Below, one piece after another: positions 8,423 to 16,816 of a stretch of 64,000 nucleotides of DNA. Positions within the stretch are counted from its first letter, which is position 1. The number at the start of each line of letters is the position of its first letter. The notes below the pieces were generated by a model that saw only the letters and a list, made by a program, of their open reading frames with translations, did not search any database and was not told where the DNA came from. This DNA comes from Akkermansia sp. (lineage in GTDB: Bacteria; Verrucomicrobiota; Verrucomicrobiia; Verrucomicrobiales; Akkermansiaceae), in assembly GCA_017517805.1 (NCBI GenBank), contig JAFWYD010000084.1, positions 1 through 64,000 of the forward strand. The letters are read 5' to 3'. The position numbers were made by a program, and so were the translations under genes.

Positions 8423-9007
8423 CTATGCCAGGCGGGCAAATTGCAGGTGCATCCAGTCGTAGTTTCGAGCCCGCCCCAGGGAGGTAGCACCGTGGCGCTC
8501 CCAGATTTCCCACCAGGCAACACAATCCGGATGCGAAAGCGTAGCCCTGGGCGACTTCATCTTCAAGCCGTTGCTCCTGGGGGCAAAGTCAAGCGCAACG
8601 CCCCAGGCATGCATCGAAAGCGCATTACCGGTTGTCGTAGGTCGGTAGTTATAACTGCCACCATACTGGTCAAGCCCCAGTCGCCGGATTTCATCTACCC
8701 CGTAATGCTCCAGCACCTCTCGCAAAGCTTGCTGCACATGCGAAGCAATAAGATGATGCACGCGTATGCTGCGCACCGGGCTTCCCTCATAAAACAACTG
8801 GTAAGCGGGCAGGATATTCACCAATTCCTCCTCGCGCCCGGGCGCACCAAAGATGCTGTCACCACGCCGCACCTCTGCCTGAGTGGGCCATGTAGGAATT
8901 TCTCGGATTCCCAACGCCGTAGTAATGGCACGCAGCGTTTGCGGTCCGATGATACCATCCGGATTCACGCCCAGATGCTGCTGGATGAGTCGGATGCTCG
9001 TTTTCAT
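8423..9007 (-). CDS. M15-family peptidoglycan peptidase, endolysin-like
   Basis: A 194-residue protein. Residues 1-35 resemble a peptidoglycan-binding module (IRLIQQHLGVNPDGIIGPQTLRAI). A VanY/endolysin-type M15 domain follows, with zinc ligands H133 and D140 in SMHAWGVALDF and H187 in DWMHLQF; E182-type catalytic acid is not obvious, the residue before W185 being D184. It should cut peptide cross-links or stem peptides of the cell wall. There is no signal peptide, as in many phage endolysins. The ATG overlaps the stop of the upstream membrane protein (ATGA), so the two are co-translated, recalling a holin-endolysin pair. No other phage genes are nearby. Confidence 0.85.
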   Translation of the reverse strand: MKTSIRLIQQHLGVNPDGIIGPQTLRAITTALGIREIPTWPTQAEVRRGDSIFGAPGREEELVNILPAYQLFYEGSPVRSIRVHHLIASHVQQALREVLEHYGVDEIRRLGLDQYGGSYNYRPTTTGNALSMHAWGVALDFAPRSNGLKMKSPRATLSHPDCVAWWEIWERHGATSLGRARNYDWMHLQFARLA

Positions 9008-9222
9008 TTGACGGGTAAGTTAGTATGAAGCTCAATAACTCCCAGACGATTATCCATAGCTCGGAGGATTTCCACAGTCTGGGCGGCAGTTGTCGATTGG
9101 TCATGAGCCAACTGGCGAAAATCGCAATACACAAAGCACATGAGGACAAAACCGCCAAAGGTGATGATTTCCCGCGTATATTCACGGGTGAGTGTCAGGT
9201 AGTCGCGAAATGGTTTGCACAT
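9004..9222 (-). CDS. Small one-span membrane protein coupled to the M15 peptidase
   Basis: The 72-residue product has one hydrophobic stretch (ITFGGFVLMCFVYC, about residues 20-33) followed by a polar tail predicted to be helical. The start MCKPFRDYLTL is chosen because a promoter (TTGCAA, 17 bp, TAATAC) ends 8 bp before it. The longer frame would begin upstream of that promoter. Its stop overlaps the start of the M15 peptidase gene. By position it could be a holin or spanin-like partner, or an anchor for the peptidase; the sequence alone does not settle this. Confidence 0.65.
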   Translation of the reverse strand: MCKPFRDYLTLTREYTREIITFGGFVLMCFVYCDFRQLAHDQSTTAAQTVEILRAMDNRLGVIELHTNLPVK

Positions 9223-9229
9223 GACTATG

Positions 9230-9258
9230 GTATTACCCTGAACAAGAAGCTTTTGCAA
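9230..9258 (-). promoter_or_regulatory. Promoter of the membrane protein-M15 peptidase pair
   Basis: TTGCAA - 17 bp - TAATAC on the minus strand; -10 box 8 bp from the ATG at 9222. Confidence 0.55.
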
Positions 9259-9272
9259 GATGCAACAAAGGG

Positions 9273-9306
9273 GCGGCACCGCTTTTCACCCGAAAAGCGG
9301 TGCCGC
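9273..9306 (-). terminator. Strong hairpin behind the repeat lipoprotein gene
   Basis: A perfect 15-bp stem with a 4-base loop (GCGGCACCGCTTTTC and its complement), followed on the minus strand by CCCTTTGTTG. It lies 30 bases after the stop at 9336. Confidence 0.8.
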
Positions 9307-9335
9307 GAATCACAAATAACTTGACCTTATGACCG

Positions 9336-10661
9336 TCAGATACCTGCCGGAGCAGCGGCGGGTGCAGGTGCAGGTGCGGCTGCAGGGGCTGCGGCCGGGG
9401 CTGCAGGGGCTGGAGTCGGCTGAGGATTGGTCGTGGCAGGAGCCTCCGGCGGGGTGTAGGTGTAGTACACCTGGCCATCAAGGCTGGCATGATACTGCCC
9501 ACCGGGTACGATGCTGATACCCACGGTCTTGCCGGCATAGCTGGCAGGCGGATTCACCTTGTATCGGCGGATTTCCGGGAAGCCTTCCTTATCAGGGTCG
9601 CGCACGATAACAGTTATCGGCCCCTTGATGGGAGCTACCTGTTCAAAGGGGGTCACCTTGCTCTCGCCGCCCTGCATCTCACCGCAGGAGAACTCAACAC
9701 CAGCGGCATCGCGAGCCTCCACGATGATACGGCCCGGTGTCGTGTTCGTAAACTTGACCGAATAGCTCATCACACCACCGGGAGCCGGCATGGGAGCAGC
9801 ATTCTGCATCATGTTCGGCACAGCCACCGCAGAGGGAGCCACGGCCTCGCCGCTGGCGTACACATTGCCATCCACACTGGCGTGATACTTACCACCGGGA
9901 ATGATGCTGATACCCACGGTCTTGCCCACGTAGTACGAGGGCGGGTCTACCTTGAAACGGCGGATTTCCGGAGCACCGTCCTTATCAGGGTCACGCACAA
10001 CAACGGTGATGGGGCCGACAATCGGGTTGGCCTGTTCCAGGGGCGTAGTCGCGCTGCGGCCACCTTCCATGAACCCGCAGGGATAGATGTAACCGGAGGC
10101 ATCCTGGGCTTCTACAAAAATCTTGCCAGGGGTACTATTCGTAATGCGCACGGAATAGTTAATCGGCATCGCCTGCATGGTACCTACACCGGGTACGACC
10201 CCCTGGCCGGGCATCATTGCCTGACCTGCAGGAGTCCCCGTGGGCATCATGCCCACCATGGCCTGCCCGGGAACTGCGGTCTGGTGAATATAGGTCGGCT
10301 GGTCATACGATGTGGTTCCAGCGGGAACCTGAGGCAGCATCGGGCTCGGAGTATGCTGCAGCGGAGCCAGAGCACCGGCCACGGAATTGGCAGCAGCCTG
10401 CCCCATGGCGGCTCCCATGGCCGCACCGGTCTGGGGTTGTTGCACCGGATACTGCGACACATGCGCATTGAACGCGTCATCGGCTTCATTGGGACCAACG
10501 GCCACAGCAGCCTGACCAGGCAATGCAAGATACTGCGCAGGCTTGGCGGGCTGGGGCTTGACAACCACGCTGGCGCGATTCGTCACAACCGTTTCGTCGG
10601 TTGTGCTGCAGGAAGCCACTACCAGAGCGGCACTAGCGGCAAGACATAATTTCAACTTCAT
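9336..10661 (-). CDS. Lipoprotein with two copies of an unknown 100-residue domain
   Basis: The 441-residue product starts at MKLKLCLAASAALVVASCSTTDE, a signal peptide with lipobox VASC. After a Pro/Ala/Gly/Met-rich linker come two copies of one domain at about residues 165-270 and 285-390. Each runs from YSV(R/K)xTNxTPG through EAxDAxG, a CG-M-GG turn, GPITVxVRDPDK and PEIRR(F/Y)KV to GKTVGISIxPGG(K/Q)YHAS(V/L)DG. The tail after about residue 395 is an Ala-Pro-Thr low-complexity stretch. No known family was recognised; the domain looks like a secreted beta-sandwich. Its own promoter lies 11 bp before the ATG and a strong terminator follows, so it is a one-gene unit. Confidence 0.85.
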   Translation of the reverse strand: MKLKLCLAASAALVVASCSTTDETVVTNRASVVVKPQPAKPAQYLALPGQAAVAVGPNEADDAFNAHVSQYPVQQPQTGAAMGAAMGQAAANSVAGALAPLQHTPSPMLPQVPAGTTSYDQPTYIHQTAVPGQAMVGMMPTGTPAGQAMMPGQGVVPGVGTMQAMPINYSVRITNSTPGKIFVEAQDASGYIYPCGFMEGGRSATTPLEQANPIVGPITVVVRDPDKDGAPEIRRFKVDPPSYYVGKTVGISIIPGGKYHASVDGNVYASGEAVAPSAVAVPNMMQNAAPMPAPGGVMSYSVKFTNTTPGRIIVEARDAAGVEFSCGEMQGGESKVTPFEQVAPIKGPITVIVRDPDKEGFPEIRRYKVNPPASYAGKTVGISIVPGGQYHASLDGQVYYTYTPPEAPATTNPQPTPAPAAPAAAPAAAPAPAPAAAPAGI

Positions 10662-10671
10662 GCTGACGCAA

Positions 10672-10700
10672 TTATTAGCACAGATGACAAAGAAAAGCAA
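10672..10700 (-). promoter_or_regulatory. Promoter of the two-domain lipoprotein
   Basis: TTGCTT - 17 bp - TAATAA on the minus strand, with the -10 ending 11 bp before the ATG at 10661. Confidence 0.5.
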
Positions 10701-10752
10701 GCCCAATGTTAGCGTGGGCGTTGAATTACCACTTTAGGAGCAGATAAAGGGC

Positions 10753-13623
10753 TCAGGCATCCACCAGCACCTCGCGGGCACGGGTGGCACCGGAAGGAGC
10801 GGAAATCACGCCATTCTGTTCCATCATATCCATTATCTTGGCAGCGCGGCCATAACCGATACTGAAGCGGCGCTGAAGCAACGAGGTGCTGGCCTTACGC
10901 TCTGTCACTACAAGCTGCACGCAGCGGGTGTAGAGCTCCGCATCTTCATCGTTCATATTCTTGGTCCCGATGCGGCCGCCATTATCCGAACCAGAGGTGC
11001 CGCCCTCTGCATTATCCATCTCAGCCGCCACGCCCTGCTCAAACTTCTGCTTGGCATGAGCCGCGCAATGGGCAATGATTTTAGCGATTTCCGCATCGCT
11101 CACAAAGGCACCCTGCACACGGGTCATCTTGGTGATACCACCGGGAGGCAGGAAGAGACTATCGCCCTTGCCGAGCAGATTTTCTGCGCCAGCGGTATCA
11201 AGGATGATACGAGAATCCAGCGGGCTGGCCACGCGGAAGGCGATACGGCTGGGGATATTTGCCTTGATGGTACCGGTCACCACATTGGCGCGAGGGGTCT
11301 GTGTAGCGGCCACCAGGTGAATACCGGCAGCGCGCGCTTTCTGGGTAAGGCGGGCAATGTAGTTTTCCAGATCCTCCTTGACGACCATCATGAGGTCAGC
11401 CAGCTCATCAATAATGATGACGATGTAGGGCAGTTTGAGAGGAATGGGTTCGGGGTCATCAAAATCAAACTCATCCTGCTGCTCCTCACCCAGGGGAACC
11501 TCCTCCTCAGCCTGGCGCTCAATCTCGCTGGCCCAGGCCTCCACTGCAGCGTAATCAATGGGGGAATCCTCCGGTTCCTCCGGTTCATCCACGGGACCAT
11601 CGTCCTCGCGATTGTTGAAATCCTCGAAATTACGCACACCCACCTGGCTGAACAGACGGTAGCGGCGTTCCATTTCATTGACCGCCCAGCGCAACGCACC
11701 AATCACGCGCCCCGGGTTAGTCACCACCGGGCATATCAGGTGAGGCAGCTTGCGGTAGGGCTGCATTTCCACCACCTTCGGGTCCACGAGGATAAGCTTC
11801 AGCTCCTCCGGCCGGAACTTATAGAGCATGGAAAGAATCATACTGTTGATACACACCGATTTACCAGAACCGGTGGTACCAGCCACAAGCGTATGCGGCA
11901 TGGCTGCCAGGTCACCAATGACGGCATTGCCATACACATCCTTACCCAGTGCCACGGGGATACGCAGCTTCGGGTTATTGAAATTGTCTGACTGCAGCAG
12001 CTCGCGCAGATATACGGGAGATTTCTGAGCATTTTCCAGCTCGATACCGACGGTATTCTTGCCCGGAATCGGGGCCAGGATATTTACCGACTTGGAGCTG
12101 GTAGCCATCATGATATCCTTATCCAGCGCCGCGATGCGATTCACTCGCAACCCTCGCGGCGGGAAGAACTCATAACGCGTGATACTGGGGCCGCGCGTGA
12201 TATCGCCGGGCTGCACCGCAATCTTGAATGTATCCAGCGTATCCATGATGCGCTGCTGCACCTCCATCATTTCGCGCTGGGCAGCAGCCGTCACATCCTG
12301 CGAAACCGGCTCGAACTTCAACAGGTCATATGGCGGCAGGGGATAATCCTCGTACTGCACCCGCGTATCCTTCTTCTCCAGCACAGGAGCCTGTTTTTTC
12401 TGCAGGGTCACCCGGGGAGCCGGTGCAGGCTTCGGAGCGGGCTTCGGAGCAGGTTCCGGACGATTTCCCATGCGGCGGTTCACCTGCTCTGCCAGGCGCG
12501 GACTGACATGCTGGCGGGGGGGCGGGGCCATCGGTGGTATATCCTCCATGCCAGGAGCGTTGCGGAGGGCAATTTCCTCCTCCACCGGAGCCATCAGGTC
12601 CAGCAGATTCGAACGGTTGCTCGAAGGAGCGTACTGGCGGGCACGCCCGGTCGGGGGGCGCTGGGTAGCGACCCGCTGGGCATCGCGGCGGCGGGTCTCA
12701 GCCATCTGCTGTTCGAAGGACTGCACCGGGGGATAATCAGAGTCATCGTACACCGCCTCGACAGGCTGGTGGGATTCCAGGCCCGAACGCTTGCGGGCCG
12801 GTAATTTAGGCTGCACCGGCTCCTCATCGAAGAGGTACTCCCCACCGCCCTGAGAACGGCGGGCCTCAGCCGCAGCAACCTCAGCATCAGCCGCAGCAGC
12901 CTCCTCAGCCGCAGCGAGCTCACGCGCCAGCCGTTCCTCGCGGGCGATTCTGCGTTCTTCCATAAGCTGGAGACGCTGTTCCTTGCGTGCAGCCCGACGC
13001 TCGCGCCAGCTGTTCCAGAGGTATTTCTGGTCATACCACACCTCTTTCCAAAAGCGGATGAAGGTGAAGCGGGCAAAATAAATCCACGCCGTTGCATGCA
13101 GCATCAGGAAAAGCACCAGCGCCCAGCGGGTACCCACCAGCGGCTCTGCGAGACAGCAACCATCCAGATACCCCAGGAGGCCACCCACGGAATACAGGCC
13201 GTGCGCCCGCTGCCACCCGGCAAGGAACCATGGCTGCAATGCCAGTATGGCACAGGCAAAAACCACCAGGCAGAACATGGCCGCCAGCTGCAGGACATAG
13301 GGGCGGCGCGGATACATCACCAGGCCAGCAGAAAAGATAACCAGCAGAGCTAAAGCATAGAGGGAACCGGCTCCGAGCATCCAGTTACAAAGACCGGCCA
13401 GATACAGCCCCACCAGGCCCAGCCAGTTCGTGCAAGGAGCTTCCTCTGCCGCTGTACCGCCTGTAGGATTCAGGAAATCCCACCCCATCTCCGCATGCTC
13501 ATAGCTGAGGATGGAAGCCCCCATAACCAGAGCAAACACAATGAGAGCCCCACCCGTCACGCGCGTGGGCCATGTTCTCTCACCTCTCCGGGGCAGCTGG
13601 GGTTCCGATTCGTACTCCATCAT
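10753..13623 (-). CDS. ftsK: DNA translocase FtsK/SpoIIIE
   Basis: The 956-residue FtsK pumps chromosomal DNA through the closing septum and activates dimer resolution. It has four membrane segments in the first 190 residues, a charged Ala/Glu/Arg and Pro-rich linker to about 430, then the alpha/beta motor. Walker A is GTTGSGKSVC with Lys588; Walker B is in YIVIIIDELADLMM. A strongly acidic insertion of about 60 residues (DEPEEPEDSP to FDFDDPEP) sits just before Walker B and is unusual. The C-terminal gamma winged helix (ELYTRCVQLV to GRAAKIMDMMEQNGVI), which reads KOPS-like DNA sites, is complete. Start MMEYESEP lies 12 bp from a matching -10 box. Confidence 0.95.
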   Translation of the reverse strand: MMEYESEPQLPRRGERTWPTRVTGGALIVFALVMGASILSYEHAEMGWDFLNPTGGTAAEEAPCTNWLGLVGLYLAGLCNWMLGAGSLYALALLVIFSAGLVMYPRRPYVLQLAAMFCLVVFACAILALQPWFLAGWQRAHGLYSVGGLLGYLDGCCLAEPLVGTRWALVLFLMLHATAWIYFARFTFIRFWKEVWYDQKYLWNSWRERRAARKEQRLQLMEERRIAREERLARELAAAEEAAAADAEVAAAEARRSQGGGEYLFDEEPVQPKLPARKRSGLESHQPVEAVYDDSDYPPVQSFEQQMAETRRRDAQRVATQRPPTGRARQYAPSSNRSNLLDLMAPVEEEIALRNAPGMEDIPPMAPPPRQHVSPRLAEQVNRRMGNRPEPAPKPAPKPAPAPRVTLQKKQAPVLEKKDTRVQYEDYPLPPYDLLKFEPVSQDVTAAAQREMMEVQQRIMDTLDTFKIAVQPGDITRGPSITRYEFFPPRGLRVNRIAALDKDIMMATSSKSVNILAPIPGKNTVGIELENAQKSPVYLRELLQSDNFNNPKLRIPVALGKDVYGNAVIGDLAAMPHTLVAGTTGSGKSVCINSMILSMLYKFRPEELKLILVDPKVVEMQPYRKLPHLICPVVTNPGRVIGALRWAVNEMERRYRLFSQVGVRNFEDFNNREDDGPVDEPEEPEDSPIDYAAVEAWASEIERQAEEEVPLGEEQQDEFDFDDPEPIPLKLPYIVIIIDELADLMMVVKEDLENYIARLTQKARAAGIHLVAATQTPRANVVTGTIKANIPSRIAFRVASPLDSRIILDTAGAENLLGKGDSLFLPPGGITKMTRVQGAFVSDAEIAKIIAHCAAHAKQKFEQGVAAEMDNAEGGTSGSDNGGRIGTKNMNDEDAELYTRCVQLVVTERKASTSLLQRRFSIGYGRAAKIMDMMEQNGVISAPSGATRAREVLVDA

Positions 13624-13634
13624 CAGGCGCAGGT

Positions 13635-13663
13635 ATCATACCCTTTTCCCAAACAGACAGCAA
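13635..13663 (-). promoter_or_regulatory. Promoter of ftsK
   Basis: TTGCTG - 17 bp - TATGAT on the minus strand; -10 ends 12 bp from the start at 13623. Confidence 0.5.
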
Positions 13664-13695
13664 GCGTAAAGTTCGTTCTATTTCTGAACAAAGCT

Positions 13696-14442
13696 TCACG
13701 CCAGCAAAGCCGCCATATCTGCCGGCAACGGGCTCTCCACCGTAATTTCCTCCCCCGCCCAGGGGAACGTGAGACGGCAGGCATGCAGCGCATGGCGAGG
13801 CAGAATCAGCCGCCGCTCCAGCGCCGGGGTCCAGCCACCTGCAATGAAATCCAGATAGCAGGTTTCATCGCCACCGTAAATCTTATCGCCCACCAGAGGG
13901 CAGCCCAGATGAGCCGCGTGCACGCGAATCTGATGCATGCGGCCGGTGTGGGGGCTGCAACGCAGCAGCGATACAGTCGGTCTGCGCTCCAGCACCTCAA
14001 ACTCAGTGCAGCACTCCTTTCCCTGAGGGTGGCAGCACTGCCGCACATGCACGCGGGTTTCAGCCACCTGCTCCATGCGCAGAATCGGCTCGGCACAGCA
14101 TGCCGCATTCCACAGCGGAGCCCCCTGCACCACCGCATAATACTCTTTCCGGAGCATGCGGGCCTGCATCGCCTTGCCCAGTTCGCGGGCAGCCTCTGCA
14201 TTCTTGGCCACAAGCGTGATGCCGCTAGTCTCACGGTCAAGGCGGTTGATAAGTGACACCTGCCCCCCGGTAGCCAGCTCATAGGAAAGCAACTCATGCA
14301 GGCCATGCCAGAGTGTGGGCTCATTCTTCTCCCCGGTGGGGTGGGTAAGCAGAGGGGCCGCCTTATCCACCACCAGCACCCCGGCATCCTCATACAGGAC
14401 GCGGAATTCCGGCACCACGGCAATAGGCATGTCGTAACTCAT
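13696..14442 (-). CDS. RluA-family RNA pseudouridine synthase
   Basis: This 248-residue enzyme converts uridine to pseudouridine in rRNA or tRNA. The catalytic Asp is in INRLDRETSG (about residue 69), and the C-terminal HTGRMHQIRVHAAHLGCPLVGDKIYG block is typical of RluA-type enzymes. No S4 RNA-binding domain is present, so it is a minimal member of the RluC/RluD/TruC kind; the target base cannot be told from sequence. The ATG overlaps the stop of the upstream RsuA-type gene (ATGA), so two different pseudouridine synthases are made from one mRNA. Confidence 0.9.
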   Translation of the reverse strand: MSYDMPIAVVPEFRVLYEDAGVLVVDKAAPLLTHPTGEKNEPTLWHGLHELLSYELATGGQVSLINRLDRETSGITLVAKNAEAARELGKAMQARMLRKEYYAVVQGAPLWNAACCAEPILRMEQVAETRVHVRQCCHPQGKECCTEFEVLERRPTVSLLRCSPHTGRMHQIRVHAAHLGCPLVGDKIYGGDETCYLDFIAGGWTPALERRLILPRHALHACRLTFPWAGEEITVESPLPADMAALLA

Positions 14443-15131
14443 GCGAATATGGCAGGGTCAATCTCCACCCATTCTCCCGGTGCCAGGTCCAGCTCTGCCA
14501 GCGACAACGGGCCGATGGCCACCCGCTCGAGTGTCTCGACCGGAGCCCCCACCGCTGCAAGCATGCGGCGCACCTGGTGATAGCGTCCCTCGTGCAGCGT
14601 CAGTTGGCCGGAGCAATCAGAATGCAGGACCAGCTCCGCTGGCAGACACGGTGTACGCTCGCCCTCCAGCATGAATTCTCCACTGGCAAATTGAGCCACG
14701 GCTGCCGGAGGCACCGGAGCATATGTGGTAAAGGCATACACCTTCGGCACGTGCCGTTTCGGGCTGGTCTGGGCGTGTTCAAACGCACCATCATCCGTCA
14801 GTAGCAGAAGCCCGCTGGTTTCCTTATCCAGCCGCCCGACCGTATTGACCGCAGGATTCCGCCGCAACCATTGCGCCGGCAACAAGTCATAAACCAGATC
14901 TCCGGCTTCCTTATGGCTGCAGGTGCACCCAAGCGGTTTATTCAGTGCTACATACAAACCATGCGGAAACTCTACAGGCTCACCATCCACCAGCACCTCA
15001 TGAGGCTCCACCTTCTCATTTGGTGACTTGACCGGCACCCCCTGCCGGGTCACCCGCCCTCGCTTCAACCATTGCGCCACCTCACGCCTGCTGCAATACC
15101 CAAAGCGGCTTAAAAGTGCGTCTGTTCTCAT
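14439..15131 (-). CDS. rsuA-like: RsuA-family 16S rRNA-type pseudouridine synthase
   Basis: A 230-residue enzyme starting at MRTDALLSRFGYCSRREV, an S4 domain, followed by the RsuA catalytic block (ALNKPLGCTCS, VGRLDKETSGLLLLTDDG with catalytic Asp). EGRYHQVRRMLAAVG completes the family signature. RsuA itself modifies U516 of 16S rRNA; RluB, RluE and RluF modify 23S rRNA. The length without a long tail fits RsuA or RluE better than RluB, but the target is inferred. A longer frame (to 15206) begins upstream of the likely promoter and is not favoured. Confidence 0.88.
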   Translation of the reverse strand: MRTDALLSRFGYCSRREVAQWLKRGRVTRQGVPVKSPNEKVEPHEVLVDGEPVEFPHGLYVALNKPLGCTCSHKEAGDLVYDLLPAQWLRRNPAVNTVGRLDKETSGLLLLTDDGAFEHAQTSPKRHVPKVYAFTTYAPVPPAAVAQFASGEFMLEGERTPCLPAELVLHSDCSGQLTLHEGRYHQVRRMLAAVGAPVETLERVAIGPLSLAELDLAPGEWVEIDPAIFA

Positions 15132-15140
15132 ACCACGGGC

Positions 15141-15168
15141 ATTTTGCCAGAAAAAATTAAAAAAACAA
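15141..15168 (-). promoter_or_regulatory. Promoter of the rsuA-rluA pair
   Basis: TTGTTT - 16 bp - CAAAAT on the minus strand, 10 bp from the ATG at 15131. It is back to back with the plus-strand promoter at 15171-15199. Confidence 0.35.
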
Positions 15169-15170
15169 GG

Positions 15171-15199
15171 TTGAAATCGCAGGGGCATTATGGTAAAAG
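15171..15199 (+). promoter_or_regulatory. Promoter of the TPR protein gene
   Basis: TTGAAA - 17 bp - TAAAAG, leaving a leader of about 60 bases before the ATG at 15269. Confidence 0.4.
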
Positions 15200-15268
15200 T
15201 ATCCAAGAAGCATTGGCCGCCAATGTCACGGCAGGTTGCGGCCTGAATTTACTACTGCATTTTCTCTT

Positions 15269-16639
15269 ATGATTACACTCATTACCGAACGTCAACTGGC
15301 TGCGGACCAGCAGGGCCTGTGGAAAAAGGCTTTGCAGGCTGTGCAGACCAAGAACTATAAGTACGCCGTCACGATTCTCAAGACCCTTGTCAAGCGCGTT
15401 CCCGGCTTCCTGGAAGGTCGTAAGCTACTGCGCGCCTGCGAGGTGAAATCCACCCCGGATGCCGGCCGCAAATCCTCGCTTTTCGCCGGGATGCGCATCA
15501 CCACCACCCGCAAGGACCCGGAAAGCGTTCTGGTAAACATTGAAGACGAATTGGAGCGCGACCCCTACTCCGTCTCTGCAAACGAAACTCTTTTTGCAGC
15601 AGCCAATGACCTGAACCTGCCGGACATTGCAGCATTTGCACTCGAAACAATCTGCCAGGGTACGCCCAATGCCAAGAAGCATCTGCACCTGCTGGCCAAG
15701 CATTACATCAAGCACGAGCAGTTTGCCGAAGCCGCAGACGTGTTCCGCCGCGTTCTCAAGGTTGACCCGACCGATCCCGAGGCCATGCGAGGGGAAAAGG
15801 ACTGCTCTGCACGCGCAACCATGAAGCAGGGCAACTGGGAGGGCAAGGGCGACTTCCGCACCAAGATGAAGAACGCTAACGCCACGGCAGACCTCGAAAG
15901 TGCTGATAAGATGGGGCTCACCCGCGCCGAGCTGGAAAACCGCCTGGCCCAGCTTTCCCAGCAGTATGCTGTCGATAACGCCAACCTCATCGTCGTGAAG
16001 GACATCGCCTCTGTCTACGAGCAGATGGAGGATTATGCCAATGCCTACTCCTTCTATGCCTATGCCTACCAGCTCAGCGGCTCGGCAGATGTCGCCCTGA
16101 ATGACAAGGCTATGGCCATGCACGAGAAGGCCATGCAGGCCGAGCTCGAATACTACGAGCAGGTGCTGGCTGCCGACCCGGACAACGAAGAAGCCAAGGC
16201 AACACTCGCCCAGCGCCGCCAGGAAATGGCCGCTGCTGTTGTGGCCGATGCCCGCGCCCGCGTCGAGGCCAACCCGACCGATGCCCAGCTGCAATTCAAG
16301 CTTGGCCAGGCCCTCTTCGATGCAGGAGAATACACAGAGGCCATTCCAGCCCTGCAGCGTGCCCGCACCAACCCGAACATCCGCATCAAGGCCATGCTCA
16401 TGCTCGGCAAGTGCTACCACGCCAAGAAGATGGTCGATATGGCCATCCGCCAGCTGGAAGATGCCGACAAGGAGCTGCTCACCATGGACGACACCAAGAA
16501 GGAGGTGCTCTACATGATTGGCGTGCTCTACGAAGAGGCAGGCAACAAGGCCAAGAGCATCGAAACCCTCAAGGCTATCTACGAGGTCGACTACGGTTAC
16601 AAGGATGTCGCCACCCGTGTCGAATCTGCCTACAGCTGA
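15269..16639 (+). CDS. TPR-repeat protein
   Basis: The 456-residue protein has no signal peptide and is probably cytoplasmic. ATG at 15269 (MITLITERQLAADQQ) is preferred over the upstream TTG. Helical pairs with TPR character occur at about 30-60 (KNYKYAVTILKTLVKR), 135-175 (EQFAEAADVFRRVLKVDPTDPEAM), 235-300 and 330-450 (DAGEYTEAIPALQRA, KAKSIETLKAIYEVDYGY). A basic or polar middle part (about 60-80, GRKSSLFAGMRITTTRKDP) links the first two blocks. Such proteins are scaffolds; the partner is unknown. Akkermansia-type genomes carry close homologues annotated only as TPR protein. It is transcribed alone and ended by a clear terminator. Confidence 0.85.
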   Translation: MITLITERQLAADQQGLWKKALQAVQTKNYKYAVTILKTLVKRVPGFLEGRKLLRACEVKSTPDAGRKSSLFAGMRITTTRKDPESVLVNIEDELERDPYSVSANETLFAAANDLNLPDIAAFALETICQGTPNAKKHLHLLAKHYIKHEQFAEAADVFRRVLKVDPTDPEAMRGEKDCSARATMKQGNWEGKGDFRTKMKNANATADLESADKMGLTRAELENRLAQLSQQYAVDNANLIVVKDIASVYEQMEDYANAYSFYAYAYQLSGSADVALNDKAMAMHEKAMQAELEYYEQVLAADPDNEEAKATLAQRRQEMAAAVVADARARVEANPTDAQLQFKLGQALFDAGEYTEAIPALQRARTNPNIRIKAMLMLGKCYHAKKMVDMAIRQLEDADKELLTMDDTKKEVLYMIGVLYEEAGNKAKSIETLKAIYEVDYGYKDVATRVESAYS

Positions 16640-16665
16640 AGCCAGGCTTCACACAGTTTACACTC

Positions 16666-16697
16666 AACGGTCCGGCACCAGATGCCGGGCCGTTTCT
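16666..16697 (+). terminator. Terminator after the TPR gene
   Basis: Stem AACGGTCCGGC / GCCGGGCCGTT with a 7-base loop and a following TTCTT, about 27 bases after the stop. Confidence 0.7.
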
Positions 16698-16743
16698 TCA
16701 TCTGCCCAGGGCGAGATTTTCCGCGACGTGACGCGGTTTAAGC

Positions 16744-16776
16744 TTGACAAAAAGCCCGATTTTCTGCCACTAATAG
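16744..16776 (+). promoter_or_regulatory. Weak promoter candidate of topB
   Basis: A consensus TTGACA at 16744 is followed by CCACTAATAG. The best -10 (TAATAG) would be 21 bp away, longer than in the other promoters here, so the assignment is uncertain. Confidence 0.25.
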
Positions 16777-16816
16777 AAACAGCGAAGCGCCCGCGGCGCG
16801 AGAAAATTTTCCTGCC

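Noticed and set aside
8423-9222. Prophage
   Set aside because: Only a possible holin-endolysin-like pair is present; no integrase, capsid, terminase or attachment repeats were seen.
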